From: Mycolicibacterium porcinum
GTDB lineage: Bacteria > Actinomycetota > Actinomycetes > Mycobacteriales > Mycobacteriaceae
NCBI GenBank assembly: GCA_002086835.1
Contig: MVIG01000011.1
Coordinates: 161,935 to 225,934 of the forward strand
DNA length: 64,000 nt
Direction: 5' to 3'
Positions 53,118 to 63,922 of the stretch are shown here, one piece after another (the first letter of the stretch is position 1; each line of letters begins with the position of its first letter). The translations under genes and the position numbers were made by a program. Under the pieces are notes generated by a model. That model worked only from the letters and a program-made list of their open reading frames with translations. It did not search any database and was not told where the DNA came from.

Positions 53118-53744
53118 ATGACCACCAACTCACCAGCCGTCGGCACCACGACGCAGTCGCGCCCGAAACGCCGCCGCACACGCACCATCAAGAAGCCGAC
53201 AGCGGGGAACGCGGCCGTCATCGGCCTGATCGGCACTCTCGGCGGCGCGCTGATCGCCGCCACGCCTGCCATCCTGGACAAGCTCCATTCCCCCGACAGC
53301 GCGCCGTCGACGCCCATCACCGAAGTCCAGCGCTCTGAGAGCGTTTCCATCGACGATGCCAAACTCAGTGACTCGCACAAGGCGCTTGCGCTCTGGGGTA
53401 CCGCGAGTCCCTTCGTGGAGGCCGTACGAGTAGAGGTCGGCGCGCCGAACGCCACAGCACCTGTCGTGACCGCCGAAACCGATGTCACCGACGGCAAATG
53501 GAACGTGGTGGCCACCAGCGACACGCAGATCCCGAAGCCATTCGAGGTCAAGGCGTTCTACCGGGCACGGCCCGTCACCTCCAGCGGAATCATGAGGTCG
53601 GCGCGCATCACCTTCAAGCTCGACCCGCCGTCGCCGGCACCGACGCCACAACCGGGCCAAGGCAGCGGTTGCCCCGCGAATTCCGTCCCGGGTTGCGCCA
53701 CCGAGCCCGGCTGGGGACCGCCCGCGGTCTACCGATCGGAGTAG
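53118..53744 (+). CDS. Hypothetical protein with basic N-terminus and one membrane segment
   Basis: I do not recognise this 208-residue protein. A strongly basic start (SRPKRRRTRTIKKPT) is followed by one hydrophobic segment (AAVIGLIGTLGGALIAATPAI) and a domain of about 120 residues with no cysteines until a C-terminal GSGCPANSVPGCATEP. Membrane orientation and function are unknown. ATG at 53118 lacks a clear ribosome-binding site. It lies next to the PE-PPE gene and convergent with smc. Confidence 0.65.
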   Translation: MTTNSPAVGTTTQSRPKRRRTRTIKKPTAGNAAVIGLIGTLGGALIAATPAILDKLHSPDSAPSTPITEVQRSESVSIDDAKLSDSHKALALWGTASPFVEAVRVEVGAPNATAPVVTAETDVTDGKWNVVATSDTQIPKPFEVKAFYRARPVTSSGIMRSARITFKLDPPSPAPTPQPGQGSGCPANSVPGCATEPGWGPPAVYRSE

Positions 53745-53750
53745 CCCAAA

Positions 53751-56700
53751 TCAGCCTGAGCTGGTCGCCAGCTCCTGCCCCCGCATCCGCTGCGAGATCA
53801 CGGTGGTGATCCCGTCACCGCGCATGGTGACACCGTAGAGCGCATCGGCGACTTCCATCGTGGGCTTCTGGTGGGTGATCACGATCAGCTGAGACTTCTC
53901 CCTCAGCTGCTCGAACAGGCTGATCAGCCGGCGCAGGTTCACATCGTCGAGGGCGGCCTCGACCTCGTCCATCACATAGAACGGGGATGGCCGCGCCCGG
54001 AAGATCGCCACCAGCATCGCCACCGCGGTCAGCGACTTCTCACCACCGGACAGCAGCGAGAGCCGTTTGATCTTCTTGCCCGGCGGCCTGGCCTCCACCT
54101 CGATACCGGTGGTGAGCATGTCGGCGGGGTTGGTCAACAGCAGCCGGCCCTCGCCACCGGGGAACAGCGTCGAGAACACCTGCTCGAATTCGCGTTCCAC
54201 GTCGACGTAGGCCTCGGTGAACACCTGCAGGATGCGGGTGTCCACGTCGGCGATGACATCGAGCAGATCGGTGCGCGCGGCCTTGACGTCCTCAAGTTGC
54301 GTCGACAGGAAGTTGTAGCGCTCCTCCAGGGCGGCAAACTCTTCCAGCGCAAGCGGATTCACGCGGCCCAACTCCGAGAGCTCGCGTTCGGCCTTCTTTG
54401 CCCGGCGCTCCTGGGTGGGCCGGTCGAACGGCATGGGCGCAGGCGCCATGACCTGCTCGCCGCGCTCCCGCGCCTGCTCGTACTCCGCCATCTCGAGCTC
54501 GCTGGGCGGCAACGCCACCTGCGGGCCGTACTCGGCGATCAGGTCGGCGGCGGGCATCCCGAACTGCTCGAGCACCTGGGCCTCAAGCTGCTCGATGCGA
54601 AGCGACGCTTGCGCTTTGGCCATCTCGTCGCGGTGCAGGGCATCGGTGAGCGCCGTGATCCTCGCGTTGAGTTCGGTGACCGCCTCGCGCGCTGTGGACA
54701 GTGCGGTGGCCCGCAACTGGCGCTCGGTGGCCAGCTCGTCGCGCATCCGTGAGGCCACCGACACGACGGCGCTCAACCGCTGGGCCACAACACGTCCCGA
54801 CTCCGACACGGCAGCCGCCACCCGCGCTGCGTGTTCGCGGGCCTCACGGGCCCGTTGCGCGCGCACCCGCGCCTCGCGCTCGGCAGCGGCGGCCCGGCGC
54901 AGTGAATCAGCCCGTCCGCGAACCGCATTCGCGCGTTCCTCGGCCGTACGGACCGCGAGTCTGGCCTCTACTTCGACCGAGCGTGCCGCCTCGGCAGCGG
55001 CCACCGAGGCCTGGCGGTCCACCGGCTCGGCTTCGAACATCGGCAGCTGTTCGGCGTTGTGCAAGCGCGATTCGAGTTCGTTGAGCTCCTCGACCGTCTT
55101 GGTGCGCCCGGCCTCGAGCTCGTCGCGTTGGCGGATCAGCCGCTGCCACTCGTCGTCGGCCCCACGGGCATCCTGTCCCAGGCGGCCCAGCTGCTCGTAG
55201 ATGGCCGAGATCGCGGCATCGGACTCGTTCAGCGCGGCCATCGCCTCTTCGGCCGATTCCCGCCGGGCGGCCTGCTCGGCCAAGGCACCCGACAATGCCG
55301 CCGCAAGCTCACCGGTCTGCCGCTCGGCGACCTCCAGTTCCGCGCGGGCCTTGTCGATCTCGGCACTGATCTCGAGGGTCGACGGCTTGCGGTCGGAGCC
55401 ACCGCTGATCCAGCCCGCACCGACCAGGTCGCCGTCCGCCGTCACCGCGCGCAGATCGGGCCGCGACGACACCAGTTGCACCCCGGCGGGCAGATCGGTC
55501 ACCACCGCGACCCCGGCCAGCATCGCGGTGATCGCGCCGCGCAGCCGCTCCGGGACGGACACCACGTCGTTGGCCCAGATCGCCCCGTCGGGCAACGGTC
55601 CCGAAGGCGCCGAGCCGTTGGACTTCCAGTCCCCCAGCAGCAGAGCCGCCCGACCACCGTCGGATTGCTTGAGCGCGGCCACAGCGGCCGCGGCGACGCC
55701 GAAATCTTCGGCGGCCAACGCGTCGGCGGCCGCACCGAGAACCGTGGCAACGGCCACCTCATGCCCAGGCTGTACCTTCAGATATTCGCCTATGGTGCCG
55801 AAAAGACCTGCGCCACTGTGGTTCTTCTGCAACCAGGCGGCACCGTCGCGCCGGTCCAGGCTGACCGACAGGGCTTCGATACGGGCCCGTAACGAGGCCA
55901 CCTGGCGTTCGGCGGCGCGCTCGGCGGCCTGCAGTTCGGCCACCCGCTCGTCGGCGAGGCGCAGCGCCGCCACCGAGCGGTCGTGCTGCTCATCCAAGCC
56001 CACTTCTCCGGCGTCGAGTTCGCTGACGCGGTTCTGCACGGTCTCGAACTCCGCCTGGGTCTGCTGGGCCTTGGCGGCAGCTTCCTCGATGTTGACCGAG
56101 ATGCGCATCACGCCGTCGTCGATCGACTCGACCCTGGTGCGCATCGTGTCGACCTGACCGGCCAACCGGGCCAGTCCTTCACGTCGGTCGGCCTCGGCCC
56201 GCGCCGCGGCCAGATGCGCCCGCTCGGCCTCGGCGGCGATCTGCTCACGTTCGGCGAGCTCGGCACGCGCGGTCTCCAGGACGATGCGCGACTCTTCCAG
56301 TTCGCCGAGCAACTCCATCTCGAGCTCGGCGACCTCGTCGGCCTCGGCCTCGAGCGCTTCGGGATCCTGCCCGGTGGAGACCTCTGCCTCGGACTCGAAC
56401 AACTGAGCCCGGTCGGTCGCGATACGCACGGTGGCGCTCACGCGCTCGGCCAGGGCCGACGCCCGGAACCAGGTCTGCTGGGCAGCCTCGGCGCGGCGGG
56501 TCAGCTCGGCCACCGCGGCCTCGTGCGCCTGCAGTTCGACGGTCGAGGTTTCCAGCCGGACCGTGGCCTCGTCATGTTCGCGGCGCAGCGTGGTCTCGGC
56601 CTGGTTGGTGTTGTGGAACTCGACCTGCCGTCGCACCAGGTCATCGGCGGCCAGCCGCAACCGCGCGTCGCGCAGATCGGCCTGGATCGTCGCTGCGCGC

Positions 56701-57338
56701 CGCGCCATCTCGGCCTGGCGGCCCAGCGGCTTGAGCTGGCGGCGCAGCTCGGTGGTCAGGTCGGTCAGGCGCGCCAGGTTGGCCGCCATCGACTCGAGCT
56801 TGCGGACCGCTTTTTCCTTGCGTTTGCGGTGCTTGAGGACGCCGGCAGCCTCCTCGATGAACGCGCGGCGATCCTCGGGACGCGACTCCAGGATTTCGGC
56901 GAGCTTGCCCTGGCCGACGATGACGTGCATCTCCCGGCCGATGCCGGAGTCGCTCAGCAACTCCTGGACGTCCATCAATCGGCAGCTGCTGCCATTGATC
57001 TCGTATTCGCCTGCGCCATCCCGGAATACGCGGCGGGTGATAGACACCTCGGAGTACTCGATGGGCAGTGCGTTGTCCGAGTTGTCGATGGTCAGCGTCA
57101 CCTCGGCGCGCCCCAGCGGCGCGCGCGACGACGTGCCGGCGAAGATGACGTCTTCCATCTTGCCGCCGCGCAGGGTCTTGGCGCCCTGCTCGCCCATCAC
57201 CCAGGTGAGGGCATCGACGACGTTCGACTTGCCCGATCCGTTGGGGCCGACGACGCAGGTGATGCCGGGTTCGAAACGCAGAGTCGTCGGCGAAGCGAAG
57301 GACTTGAAGCCCTTCAGCGTCAGACTCTTGAGGTGCAC
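53751..57338 (-). CDS. smc: Chromosome segregation protein SMC
   Basis: A 1195-residue SMC ATPase that organises and segregates chromosomes. The N-terminal Walker A is GPNGSGKSN (32-40), long coiled coils flank a hinge at roughly 505-665, and the C-terminal signature is LLSGGEKSL with Walker B in [13 protein letters not shown]. Length normal for the family. GTG start 26 bases after acyP. No scpA or scpB in the window. Confidence 0.96.
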   Translation of the reverse strand: MHLKSLTLKGFKSFASPTTLRFEPGITCVVGPNGSGKSNVVDALTWVMGEQGAKTLRGGKMEDVIFAGTSSRAPLGRAEVTLTIDNSDNALPIEYSEVSITRRVFRDGAGEYEINGSSCRLMDVQELLSDSGIGREMHVIVGQGKLAEILESRPEDRRAFIEEAAGVLKHRKRKEKAVRKLESMAANLARLTDLTTELRRQLKPLGRQAEMARRAATIQADLRDARLRLAADDLVRRQVEFHNTNQAETTLRREHDEATVRLETSTVELQAHEAAVAELTRRAEAAQQTWFRASALAERVSATVRIATDRAQLFESEAEVSTGQDPEALEAEADEVAELEMELLGELEESRIVLETARAELAEREQIAAEAERAHLAAARAEADRREGLARLAGQVDTMRTRVESIDDGVMRISVNIEEAAAKAQQTQAEFETVQNRVSELDAGEVGLDEQHDRSVAALRLADERVAELQAAERAAERQVASLRARIEALSVSLDRRDGAAWLQKNHSGAGLFGTIGEYLKVQPGHEVAVATVLGAAADALAAEDFGVAAAAVAALKQSDGGRAALLLGDWKSNGSAPSGPLPDGAIWANDVVSVPERLRGAITAMLAGVAVVTDLPAGVQLVSSRPDLRAVTADGDLVGAGWISGGSDRKPSTLEISAEIDKARAELEVAERQTGELAAALSGALAEQAARRESAEEAMAALNESDAAISAIYEQLGRLGQDARGADDEWQRLIRQRDELEAGRTKTVEELNELESRLHNAEQLPMFEAEPVDRQASVAAAEAARSVEVEARLAVRTAEERANAVRGRADSLRRAAAAEREARVRAQRAREAREHAARVAAAVSESGRVVAQRLSAVVSVASRMRDELATERQLRATALSTAREAVTELNARITALTDALHRDEMAKAQASLRIEQLEAQVLEQFGMPAADLIAEYGPQVALPPSELEMAEYEQARERGEQVMAPAPMPFDRPTQERRAKKAERELSELGRVNPLALEEFAALEERYNFLSTQLEDVKAARTDLLDVIADVDTRILQVFTEAYVDVEREFEQVFSTLFPGGEGRLLLTNPADMLTTGIEVEARPPGKKIKRLSLLSGGEKSLTAVAMLVAIFRARPSPFYVMDEVEAALDDVNLRRLISLFEQLREKSQLIVITHQKPTMEVADALYGVTMRGDGITTVISQRMRGQELATSSG

Positions 57339-57364
57339 GGCGATTTACCCTACCGCCGACTCGG

Positions 57365-57673
57365 CTACCGTTCGGTGAACCCCGCTATCGGGGCGTCGGC
57401 ATCCGCCCAATCTGCGACGACGTTGTCCACCGACCCCGGGGTCTGTCCGCTCTGCAAGAGCTCAAGCAATCGCTGACATTTCTCCCGCGGGCCCTGCGCC
57501 ACGACATGGACCCGGCCGTCCGGACGATTCGAAGCAAACCCGGTCAGACCCAGCTCCAGCGCCCGCGATCGGGTCCACCAGCGGAACCCCACGCCCTGCA
57601 CGTGACCGTGCACCCAGGCGCTCAGCCGCACCTCGGCTTCGGGCCCGGCGGCGGGGAGCTCCGGCCCGGTCAT
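57365..57673 (-). CDS. acyP: Acylphosphatase
   Basis: A 102-residue acylphosphatase. The catalytic Arg and the phosphate cradle are in GHVQGVGFRWWTRSRA, the conserved Asn in GFASNRPDGRVHVVAQG. Catalyses hydrolysis of carboxyl phosphates. ATG 57673 forms ATGA with the OsmC gene stop. Located as Rv2922A between smc and the OsmC gene. Confidence 0.94.
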   Translation of the reverse strand: MTGPELPAAGPEAEVRLSAWVHGHVQGVGFRWWTRSRALELGLTGFASNRPDGRVHVVAQGPREKCQRLLELLQSGQTPGSVDNVVADWADADAPIAGFTER

Positions 57674-58077
57674 CGAGTGGCGACCTCGAACTTCACCTCG
57701 GTACCCGATTTCAGGGTGCGGCCCACCGTGCAGACCTGGTCGATCGCACGCTCGACCACGGTCAGCAGCCTGGCCACCTCGGATTCGGAGAGTCCCGACA
57801 CGTCGATCTCCAGTTTCTCCTCCAGCAGCGGGTAGCGCTCCTGCTCCCGGTCCGCCGGCCCCGACACCCGGATCGTCGCCGGATAGTCGTCGCCGAGGCG
57901 ACGGCGCAGCGGCTCATCGCTGGACATCCCACTGCACGCCGCGAGGGCGATCTTCATCAATTCGCCCGGGGTGAACACGCCTTCGACGTCCTCACTGCCG
58001 ACGAGTACCTCTGCGCCGCGCGAACTGCGCCCGACATACCTGCGCACGCCGGTGCGGTCAACCCAAAGTTCGGTCAT
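57670..58077 (-). CDS. OsmC-family peroxide-reductase-like protein (Rv2923c-like)
   Basis: A 135-residue OsmC/Ohr-fold protein. One conserved cysteine is in LAACSGMSSDEPL; the second resolving cysteine is in IDQVCTVGRTL, as in OsmC peroxidases. Such proteins reduce organic hydroperoxides, but this subgroup is uncharacterised. Divergent from the proline-rich protein gene. Confidence 0.9.
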   Translation of the reverse strand: MTELWVDRTGVRRYVGRSSRGAEVLVGSEDVEGVFTPGELMKIALAACSGMSSDEPLRRRLGDDYPATIRVSGPADREQERYPLLEEKLEIDVSGLSESEVARLLTVVERAIDQVCTVGRTLKSGTEVKFEVATR

Positions 58078-58216
58078 GCGGTATTTCTACACGTCGCGAC
58101 ACCCGGTTATTCCAGGGGTGATGGTCGCCGGTCCACCGCGAAGGCTGTCGTTCACCACGGCGGTGAACCACCCAGCGACGATAGACTCGGCAGACCGACT
58201 TTCGCCGAGGAGCACC

Positions 58217-59044
58217 GTGACCTACCCGCCGAGCAATCCGCCCACCCCACCGTCGGGTTCGCCCGATCCGTGGCAGCAGCCGTACCAGCAAGGCGGGCCT
58301 CAGGGATATCCGAACACCGGCGCCAACCCTGCGCAGCCTTACGCGTCGCCCTACGGAGCACCTCAGGAGCCGCAACAGCCTTACGGGTCGCCCTACGGGG
58401 CACCACAGCAGCCGCAACAGCCTCAGCCGCCGTACGGAGCACCGTATGGAGGGCCCCAGCAGCCGCAGCAGCCCTACGGGAATCCGTACGGAGCGCCCCA
58501 GCAGCCCTACGGAGCTCCTTACGGGGCCCAGCAGCCTTACGGTGCGCCGCCGCCATACGGCTACCCCACTCCGCAGCCGCCCAAAGGTGGCAACGGCAAA
58601 TGGCTGGCGATCGGCGGGGCCATCCTCGCGGTGCTCGTGGTGGTCGGCGGTGTCATCGCGTTCGCGTTGTCCGGTGATTCGAAATCGAACGGCGACCGCA
58701 CCAGCGCGGGCTCGTCGCAGACGAGCGATGCCGAGCAGGAAGTCCGGGATTTTCTCGATGAGGTGATGGCCAGCTCCAGCGACCTGAGTGAAGCCCTGCC
58801 CTATTTCTGCCAGGCGGACCAGGACCTGTTGGACAAGATCGGTGGCATCGGCGCCATCGACGTCCCCAAGACCACGGACAGCGGCGGTTCGCAGGCCGAG
58901 ATCAGCAAGATCACGGTGACTGGCGACAAGGCCGTCGTCGACATCTCGACCAGCAAGGGCCCGGCCAAGCTGTACCTGCGCAAGGAAAGCGGGTCGTGGA
59001 AGATCTGCATGAGTGATTCGCCGCAGCTGTCCGGCTTGCGGTGA
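58217..59044 (+). CDS. Proline/glutamine-rich membrane protein with tandem QPYG repeats
   Basis: A 275-residue protein. The first ~130 residues are low-complexity with many copies of a PYGAPQQ-type unit (at least eight), followed by a membrane helix (WLAIGGAILAVLVVVGGVIAFAL, in order) and an exported domain of about 125 residues. The cysteines in ALPYFCQAD and SWKICMSD match those of the smaller paralogue at 35855. GTG 58217 has CGAGGAG upstream. The repeats occur in many mycobacterial membrane proteins; a scaffold role is possible but unproved. Confidence 0.75.
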   Translation: MTYPPSNPPTPPSGSPDPWQQPYQQGGPQGYPNTGANPAQPYASPYGAPQEPQQPYGSPYGAPQQPQQPQPPYGAPYGGPQQPQQPYGNPYGAPQQPYGAPYGAQQPYGAPPPYGYPTPQPPKGGNGKWLAIGGAILAVLVVVGGVIAFALSGDSKSNGDRTSAGSSQTSDAEQEVRDFLDEVMASSSDLSEALPYFCQADQDLLDKIGGIGAIDVPKTTDSGGSQAEISKITVTGDKAVVDISTSKGPAKLYLRKESGSWKICMSDSPQLSGLR

Positions 59045-59057
59045 TCATCGGCACGTC

Positions 59058-59099
59058 GTCCGAAATGTCAGGCCCGCGGACGGGGCTGACATTTCGGAC
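59058..59099. terminator. Hairpin between convergent genes, inside the mutM 3' end
   Basis: GTCCGAAATGTCAG (59058-59071) and CTGACATTTCGGAC (59086-59099) are perfect 14-base arms. One arm contains the last Zn-finger codons of mutM on the minus strand and the other begins right after its stop. It can terminate both convergent genes. Confidence 0.7.
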
Positions 59100-59937
59100 A
59101 ATAGAACGATGACCGGTTCATGAACTTGTCGCGGCGCATCACCGCGCCGCACCGCCGGCATGGCTCCCCTTCGCGGCCATAGGCGTCCAAAGACCGTTCG
59201 AAGTAACCGGATTCGCCGTTGACATTCACATACAGCGAATCGAATGACGTCCCACCCTGGCTCAGCGCATCGGTCATCACCTCAGCGGCGGCATCGAGCA
59301 CCTCGGCCAACCTGCGACGCGGTAGCAGCGCGGCGGTTCGGGCACCATTGATCTTGGTCCGCCACAGCGCCTCGTCGGCGTAGATGTTGCCGATGCCGGA
59401 CACCACGGTCTGATCGAGCAGCTGGCGCTTGATCTCGGAATGCTTGCGCCGCAGCACGGTAACCACACGGTCGCGGTCGAAGAGGGGGTCGAGCGGATCG
59501 CGGGCGACGTGTGCCACCGGTTGCGGCACAGCGGTGCCGTCCACCGTCACCAGCTCGGCCAGCTGCCAGCCTCCGAACGTACGTTGGTCGACGAAGCTCA
59601 GGGCCGTACCGTCGTCGAGCAGCGCCGCGATCCGCAGGTGCCGGTCGTCGCGAAGCGGCCCCAACAGCATCTGACCGCTCATCCCGAGATGCACCACCAG
59701 GGCGTCGGTCTCGTCCTCGGCGCCGTCATGGTCCGACAGCGTCAGCCACAGGTACTTGCCGCGTCGGCCAGTGCCGGTGATACGCGCACCGAGCAGCCGC
59801 GCGGTCAGGTCGGCGGGGCCTGCCTCATGCCGTCGCACGGCACGCGGATGATGCACCCGTACCGCCGAAATCGACTTGCCCGCAACATGTTCCTGCAACC
59901 CGCGGCGGACTACCTCTACCTCGGGCAGTTCAGGCAT
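59068..59937 (-). CDS. mutM: Formamidopyrimidine-DNA glycosylase
   Basis: A 289-residue bifunctional glycosylase/AP lyase for oxidised purines such as 8-oxoguanine. The N-terminal catalytic proline and glutamate are in [22 protein letters not shown], the H2TH region ([14 protein letters not shown]) and the C-terminal zinc finger [10 protein letters not shown]...CPKC are present. ATG 59937. Located 6 bases after rnc, as in other mycobacteria. Confidence 0.97.
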   Translation of the reverse strand: MPELPEVEVVRRGLQEHVAGKSISAVRVHHPRAVRRHEAGPADLTARLLGARITGTGRRGKYLWLTLSDHDGAEDETDALVVHLGMSGQMLLGPLRDDRHLRIAALLDDGTALSFVDQRTFGGWQLAELVTVDGTAVPQPVAHVARDPLDPLFDRDRVVTVLRRKHSEIKRQLLDQTVVSGIGNIYADEALWRTKINGARTAALLPRRRLAEVLDAAAEVMTDALSQGGTSFDSLYVNVNGESGYFERSLDAYGREGEPCRRCGAVMRRDKFMNRSSFYCPKCQPRPRA

Positions 59938-59943
59938 CGGTGC

Positions 59944-60636
59944 TCACGCATTGTCGAGTGCATTCCAGGCCGCGGCCGCCGCCTTGAGTTCGGCCTCTTT
60001 CTTGTTGCGCCCCACGCCCCTGCCGTATTCGACGTCGGCCACCACCACGACCGCGGAGAATTCCTTGTCGTGATCGGGCCCGGTGGACGTCACCACATAA
60101 CTGGGGGCGCCGAGCCCGCGGGACGCGGTCAACTCCTGCAGGCTGCTCTTCCAGTCCAGCCCGGCTCCCAGCGTCGGCGCGGTGTCGAGCAGCTCGCCGA
60201 ACAACCGCAGGATCACCTCGCGAGAGGTGGTCAGGCCGTGTTGCAAATAGATTGCGCCCAAAAGGGATTCGACACCGTCGGCGAGAATGCTGGACTTGTC
60301 GGCACCGCCGGAATTCTCCTCGCCCTTGCCCAGTAGCAGATGACTACCCAGGCCGCCTTCAGTGAGCCCACGGCCGACATCGGCCAGTGCCTGGGTGTTG
60401 ACGATGCTGGCCCGCAGCTTCGCCAGGTCACCCTCGGAGCGTTCGGGGTGGCGGTGGTAGAGCTCCTCGGTGATGGTCAATCCGAGCACCGCGTCCCCGA
60501 GAAACTCGAGCCGCTCGTTGGTCGGCAGGCCACCGTTCTCGTAGGAATAGCTGCGATGCGTCAACGCGATGGTGAGCAGTTCAGCGGGAAGTTCGACGCC
60601 CAGTGCCTCAAGCAGCGCCGCACGCGGGTCGGTCAC
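59944..60636 (-). CDS. rnc: Ribonuclease III
   Basis: A 230-residue RNase III. The catalytic signature [14 protein letters not shown] (about 43-56) and the [27 protein letters not shown] block supply the acidic metal ligands; the C-terminal dsRNA-binding domain starts [13 protein letters not shown] 60636 forms GTGA with the DUF177 gene stop; upstream codons are not coding. Confidence 0.96.
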   Translation of the reverse strand: MTDPRAALLEALGVELPAELLTIALTHRSYSYENGGLPTNERLEFLGDAVLGLTITEELYHRHPERSEGDLAKLRASIVNTQALADVGRGLTEGGLGSHLLLGKGEENSGGADKSSILADGVESLLGAIYLQHGLTTSREVILRLFGELLDTAPTLGAGLDWKSSLQELTASRGLGAPSYVVTSTGPDHDKEFSAVVVVADVEYGRGVGRNKKEAELKAAAAAWNALDNA

Positions 60637-61250
60637 TCGTCGCCCCTGGACTGCTCGTCGTCGGGCATCATCGCTGCCAGCTTGGCCCAGCGTGGGTCGA
60701 TCTTGTCGTGGTGGTGGCCCGGCTCGGCGGTGGCCAGCGCGACGCCGCAGTCCGGGCACAGGCCCGGGCAATCCGGACGGCACAGCGGGGAGAACGGCAG
60801 TGCCAATCCGACCGCGTCGATGATCGGCTGTTCCAGGTCGACGGTGTCGTCCTGCCCGGAGGCCCCCACCCGGCCCATCTCGTCGGCCTCGGTCGTCTCG
60901 TCGGTAGTGCTGTCCGGGTATGCGTACAGCTCGGTGAGATCGATTTCGACGTCGCCGGTCAGTGCCGTCAGGCAACGCGCGCATTCGCCGACCGTGGGGG
61001 CAGATACGGTCCCACTGACCAGCACGCCCTCCGACACCGACTGCAACTGCAGGTCGAGTTCGAGTGGCGCGCCCTTCTCGATGGCGACCAGCTCGGCCCC
61101 GATCCGCACCGGGCTGGGCACCGTCTCCTGGTACGGCAGGAACGACCCCGGTCGCCGGCCCAGTCGGGAGACATCGATCACCAACGGCGATCGGCGGTTA
61201 CTACGCTTGTCAGGCCGCTCCCGCCCGCCGGATTTCGCATGCGTCGCCAT
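60633..61250 (-). CDS. DUF177 (YceD) family protein
   Basis: A 205-residue protein conserved in bacteria before rnc or rpmF. A basic start ([15 protein letters not shown]), [19 protein letters not shown] and a possible zinc ribbon [13 protein letters not shown] (about 158-170) are visible. It is linked to 23S rRNA or ribosome biogenesis in other organisms. No rpmF follows here. Confidence 0.92.
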   Translation of the reverse strand: MATHAKSGGRERPDKRSNRRSPLVIDVSRLGRRPGSFLPYQETVPSPVRIGAELVAIEKGAPLELDLQLQSVSEGVLVSGTVSAPTVGECARCLTALTGDVEIDLTELYAYPDSTTDETTEADEMGRVGASGQDDTVDLEQPIIDAVGLALPFSPLCRPDCPGLCPDCGVALATAEPGHHHDKIDPRWAKLAAMMPDDEQSRGDE

Positions 61251-61314
61251 GCATCGATCCTACGGCGGCGTCAGAGCGCGCCACGCGGCAGTGCGCGCCG
61301 ACGCCGCATCGTCG

Positions 61315-62052
61315 TCAGCGGGTGGCGTAGTCGTGCGTGCCCGCGGTCGTGCGCAGCTGATGACGTCCACGGCCGACGGAGCGCAACGTGCCGTTGAGGA
61401 AGTCCTCGAACTCGGCGAGTTTGCTGTCGACGTAGATGTCGCATTCACCGCGCAGCCGGTCGGCTTCGGCGTGTGCCGCGTCGACGAGCCGGGTCGCCTC
61501 GGCCGTGGCCGTCGAGACGATCTCGGTCTGCGACACCAGGCGCTGCTGCTCCTTGATGCCCTCTTGCACAGCCTTCTCGTAGGACAGGTTGCCGTTCTCG
61601 ATCAGGCGATCGGCTTCGGCCTTGGCCCGGCCCGTGCTCGCGTCGTACTCGCGCTTCGCCACGGCCGCCAGTCGCGCCGCCTCTTCGCGCGCCTCGCCGA
61701 CCATGCGCTCGCTGTGCTGGCGCGCCTCGGCAACCATCCGGTCCGCCTGAGCCTTGGCGTCGGCGAGAAGCCGGTCGGCCTCGCTCCTGGCATGGTTGAG
61801 CATGCCGTCGGCATCGGCGTTGGACTTGGACATCACGGACTCGCAATGCTCCTTGGCCTCCCGCAGCAGCGAGTCGCGTGCGTCGAGGACATCCTGCGCG
61901 TCGTCCAGCTCGCCGGGGATGGCGTCCTTGATGTCGTCGATCAACTCGAGGACGTCCCCGCGAGGCACGACGCAGCCGGCAGTCATCGGGACACCGCGCG
62001 CTTCTTCGACGATCGCGCCGAGCTCGTCGAGCGCTTCAAAAACTCGGTACAC
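61315..62052 (-). CDS. sepIVA: Septation protein SepIVA (DivIVA-like)
   Basis: A 245-residue, almost entirely coiled-coil protein of the DivIVA family required for cell division in mycobacteria. N-terminal YRVFEALDELGAIVEEARG is followed by heptad-rich helices (residues 30-230), with Glu/Ala/Arg runs. GTG 62052 has GGAGGG 8 bases upstream and gives the same length as Rv2927c. Confidence 0.93.
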   Translation of the reverse strand: MYRVFEALDELGAIVEEARGVPMTAGCVVPRGDVLELIDDIKDAIPGELDDAQDVLDARDSLLREAKEHCESVMSKSNADADGMLNHARSEADRLLADAKAQADRMVAEARQHSERMVGEAREEAARLAAVAKREYDASTGRAKAEADRLIENGNLSYEKAVQEGIKEQQRLVSQTEIVSTATAEATRLVDAAHAEADRLRGECDIYVDSKLAEFEDFLNGTLRSVGRGRHQLRTTAGTHDYATR

Positions 62053-62201
62053 GGCAAAACCCTCCAGGTCGTCGTTGTTAGTGACTAGTGTGCCTGGTGT
62101 TACGCCTGTGACTTGGGAGCACAATCGGTGTGTCGCCCGGGCCATTGCCCGCTGTGAGCGCCGTCATGGGCCGCCCAGCGATGCCGACTCGACCGGCGAC
62201 G

Positions 62202-62768
62202 TCACCGCAGCGCCGCGCCGATCAGGTCTCGAGCCCGGTCGAGCATCGATGCGAAGGGCCCAACAGCGAAGTTCAGCCCGGCCGATTCCACCCCGGGGTG
62301 CGGGCGGGTCGGGGCGATCGCCTCGGCGGCTTGCACAGCCTTGACCATCCGTTCCAGGTCGTCGGCGTCCAGTTTGCGATGCAATTTGTCGAACTCTTCA
62401 TGCTCTTCGCGTTCGGCGTGGTCGACCACGGCCTCGCGGAACTTTGCCAGCTCGGTGATGAACTCGTCCGACCCGACATCCATGCTCTCCAGCTTGGACA
62501 GCTGCTCCTTGGCAGCGTGTTCCTCGTGCAGCCGGGCGTCGACGATCTCATCGCCCTCGGCGACCTCACGACGAGCCCGTGGATGCACGACCATCTCCTC
62601 GGCGGTCTCGTGCACCGCCAGAAGTTGCCGCAGTTCGACGAACGCCTTTTCCCGCGCCTTGGCGGTGGAGGCCGAGAACACCTCTTCGAACAGGTCCTTG
62701 ATCAGGTTGTGCTGGTCTTTGAGGAACTTGACGACGTCATCGGTGGATTGAACGAATGTATCGGGCAC
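62202..62768 (-). CDS. Hemerythrin HHE-domain protein
   Basis: A 188-residue four-helix protein. Likely di-iron ligands are in KDQHNLIKDLFEE, AVHETAEEMVVHP, LHEEHAAKEQL and VVDHAEREEHEEF. Related mycobacterial proteins affect peroxide response. GTG 62768 has GGAGG 8 bases upstream. The C-terminal ~45 residues are Pro- and Ala-rich. It lies between sepIVA and coaD. Confidence 0.9.
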   Translation of the reverse strand: MPDTFVQSTDDVVKFLKDQHNLIKDLFEEVFSASTAKAREKAFVELRQLLAVHETAEEMVVHPRARREVAEGDEIVDARLHEEHAAKEQLSKLESMDVGSDEFITELAKFREAVVDHAEREEHEEFDKLHRKLDADDLERMVKAVQAAEAIAPTRPHPGVESAGLNFAVGPFASMLDRARDLIGAALR

Positions 62769-62852
62769 GGCACGCACCTCCGCGTGATCGGGTGTGGAAG
62801 TAGGGCGCATGGGCTGAACGCCACCCGAACCAATACCCGTCGCCGCGTCCGG

Positions 62853-63329
62853 CTAACCGCGCAGCTTTTCCTGCAACCTGCGGTTCACGGGCTCCGGCAG
62901 CAGCGCGGAAACGTCGCCGCCCAGCGAGGCGACCTCCTTGGCCAACGACGACGACACGAACGAGTACTGCGGCGTGGTGGCGACGAAGAACGTGTCGACG
63001 CCGGCAACGTGCTTGTTCATCTGTGCCATCTGCAGTTCGTACTCGAAGTCGGTACCGGTACGAAGGCCCTTGACGATCGCGGTCAGCCCACGCGCCTTGA
63101 CGAAGTCGACCACCAGGCCCTGACCGGACTCGACCCGCAGGTTCGGCAGGTGGGCGGTCGACTCGGCGATCATCGCCATGCGCTCGTCGAGGTCGAACAT
63201 GCCCTTCTTGTTCGGGTTCACCAGAACCGCCACCACGACCTCGTCGAACTGTGCGGCCGCACGCTCGAAGATGTCGACATGGCCAAGGGTGACCGGGTCG
63301 AAGGAGCCGGGACATACCGCGCCACTCAT
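62853..63329 (-). CDS. coaD: Phosphopantetheine adenylyltransferase
   Basis: A 158-residue nucleotidyltransferase of coenzyme A synthesis, forming dephospho-CoA from phosphopantetheine and ATP. The motif [17 protein letters not shown] (HIGH-like GHVD), [20 protein letters not shown] and [13 protein letters not shown] are present. ATG 63329. Confidence 0.97.
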   Translation of the reverse strand: MSGAVCPGSFDPVTLGHVDIFERAAAQFDEVVVAVLVNPNKKGMFDLDERMAMIAESTAHLPNLRVESGQGLVVDFVKARGLTAIVKGLRTGTDFEYELQMAQMNKHVAGVDTFFVATTPQYSFVSSSLAKEVASLGGDVSALLPEPVNRRLQEKLRG

Positions 63330-63367
63330 GGGTGACGACGCTACAGGCCGACGGATCACGGGATCCG

Positions 63368-63922
63368 CTAGCCCACTTCGGCGAGTTCCACCCTGGTGTC
63401 GCCATAGCGCCGGGTACTCAATTCATCCCAGCCCGCCGGCCATTTCACCGGCCCACTCGACGCGCGCCGCTCCACCAGCACGAAACTGCCACTGGTTACC
63501 CACCCGGCAGTGGCCAGCAGTGTCAGCATCGCGTCGACCGCAGCGTCGTCGAGGTCGTATGGCGGATCAGCGAAAACCAGATCCACCGGCCGCGTGGCGC
63601 CCCCGGCCAACACCGCCTCGACACTGCCGCGACGCACCGAAGCGGCCCGGACACCGAGGGTGGCGATGTTCTCGGCGATGACGCCTGCCGCGCGAGCATC
63701 GGCCTCGACAAAGGTCGCCGAGGTCGCACCACGCGAAAGCGCTTCCAGGCCAAGGGCTCCCGAACCGGCGTACAGATCCAGCACCGACAGTCCGGCGAAG
63801 TCCAGCCGCGCCGTCAACGCATTGAACACGGCTTCGCGGACGCGGTCGGAAGTCGGCCGGGTTCCCTTGCTGGGCACCGCGATACGACGCCCGCCCAGAC
63901 TGCCGGCGACGATGCGGGTCAG
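63368..63922 (-). CDS. rsmD: 16S rRNA (guanine966-N2)-methyltransferase RsmD
   Basis: A 184-residue SAM methyltransferase. The N-terminus [20 protein letters not shown] matches RsmD, then [21 protein letters not shown] (SAM site) and the catalytic FADPPYD. There is no ATG, GTG or TTG in the right place: translation most likely starts at CTG 63922, which overlaps the upstream stop as CTGA and has GGGGA 6 bases before it. GTG 63877 would remove the first 15 residues of the fold. Confidence 0.9.
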   Translation of the reverse strand: MTRIVAGSLGGRRIAVPSKGTRPTSDRVREAVFNALTARLDFAGLSVLDLYAGSGALGLEALSRGATSATFVEADARAAGVIAENIATLGVRAASVRRGSVEAVLAGGATRPVDLVFADPPYDLDDAAVDAMLTLLATAGWVTSGSFVLVERRASSGPVKWPAGWDELSTRRYGDTRVELAEVG

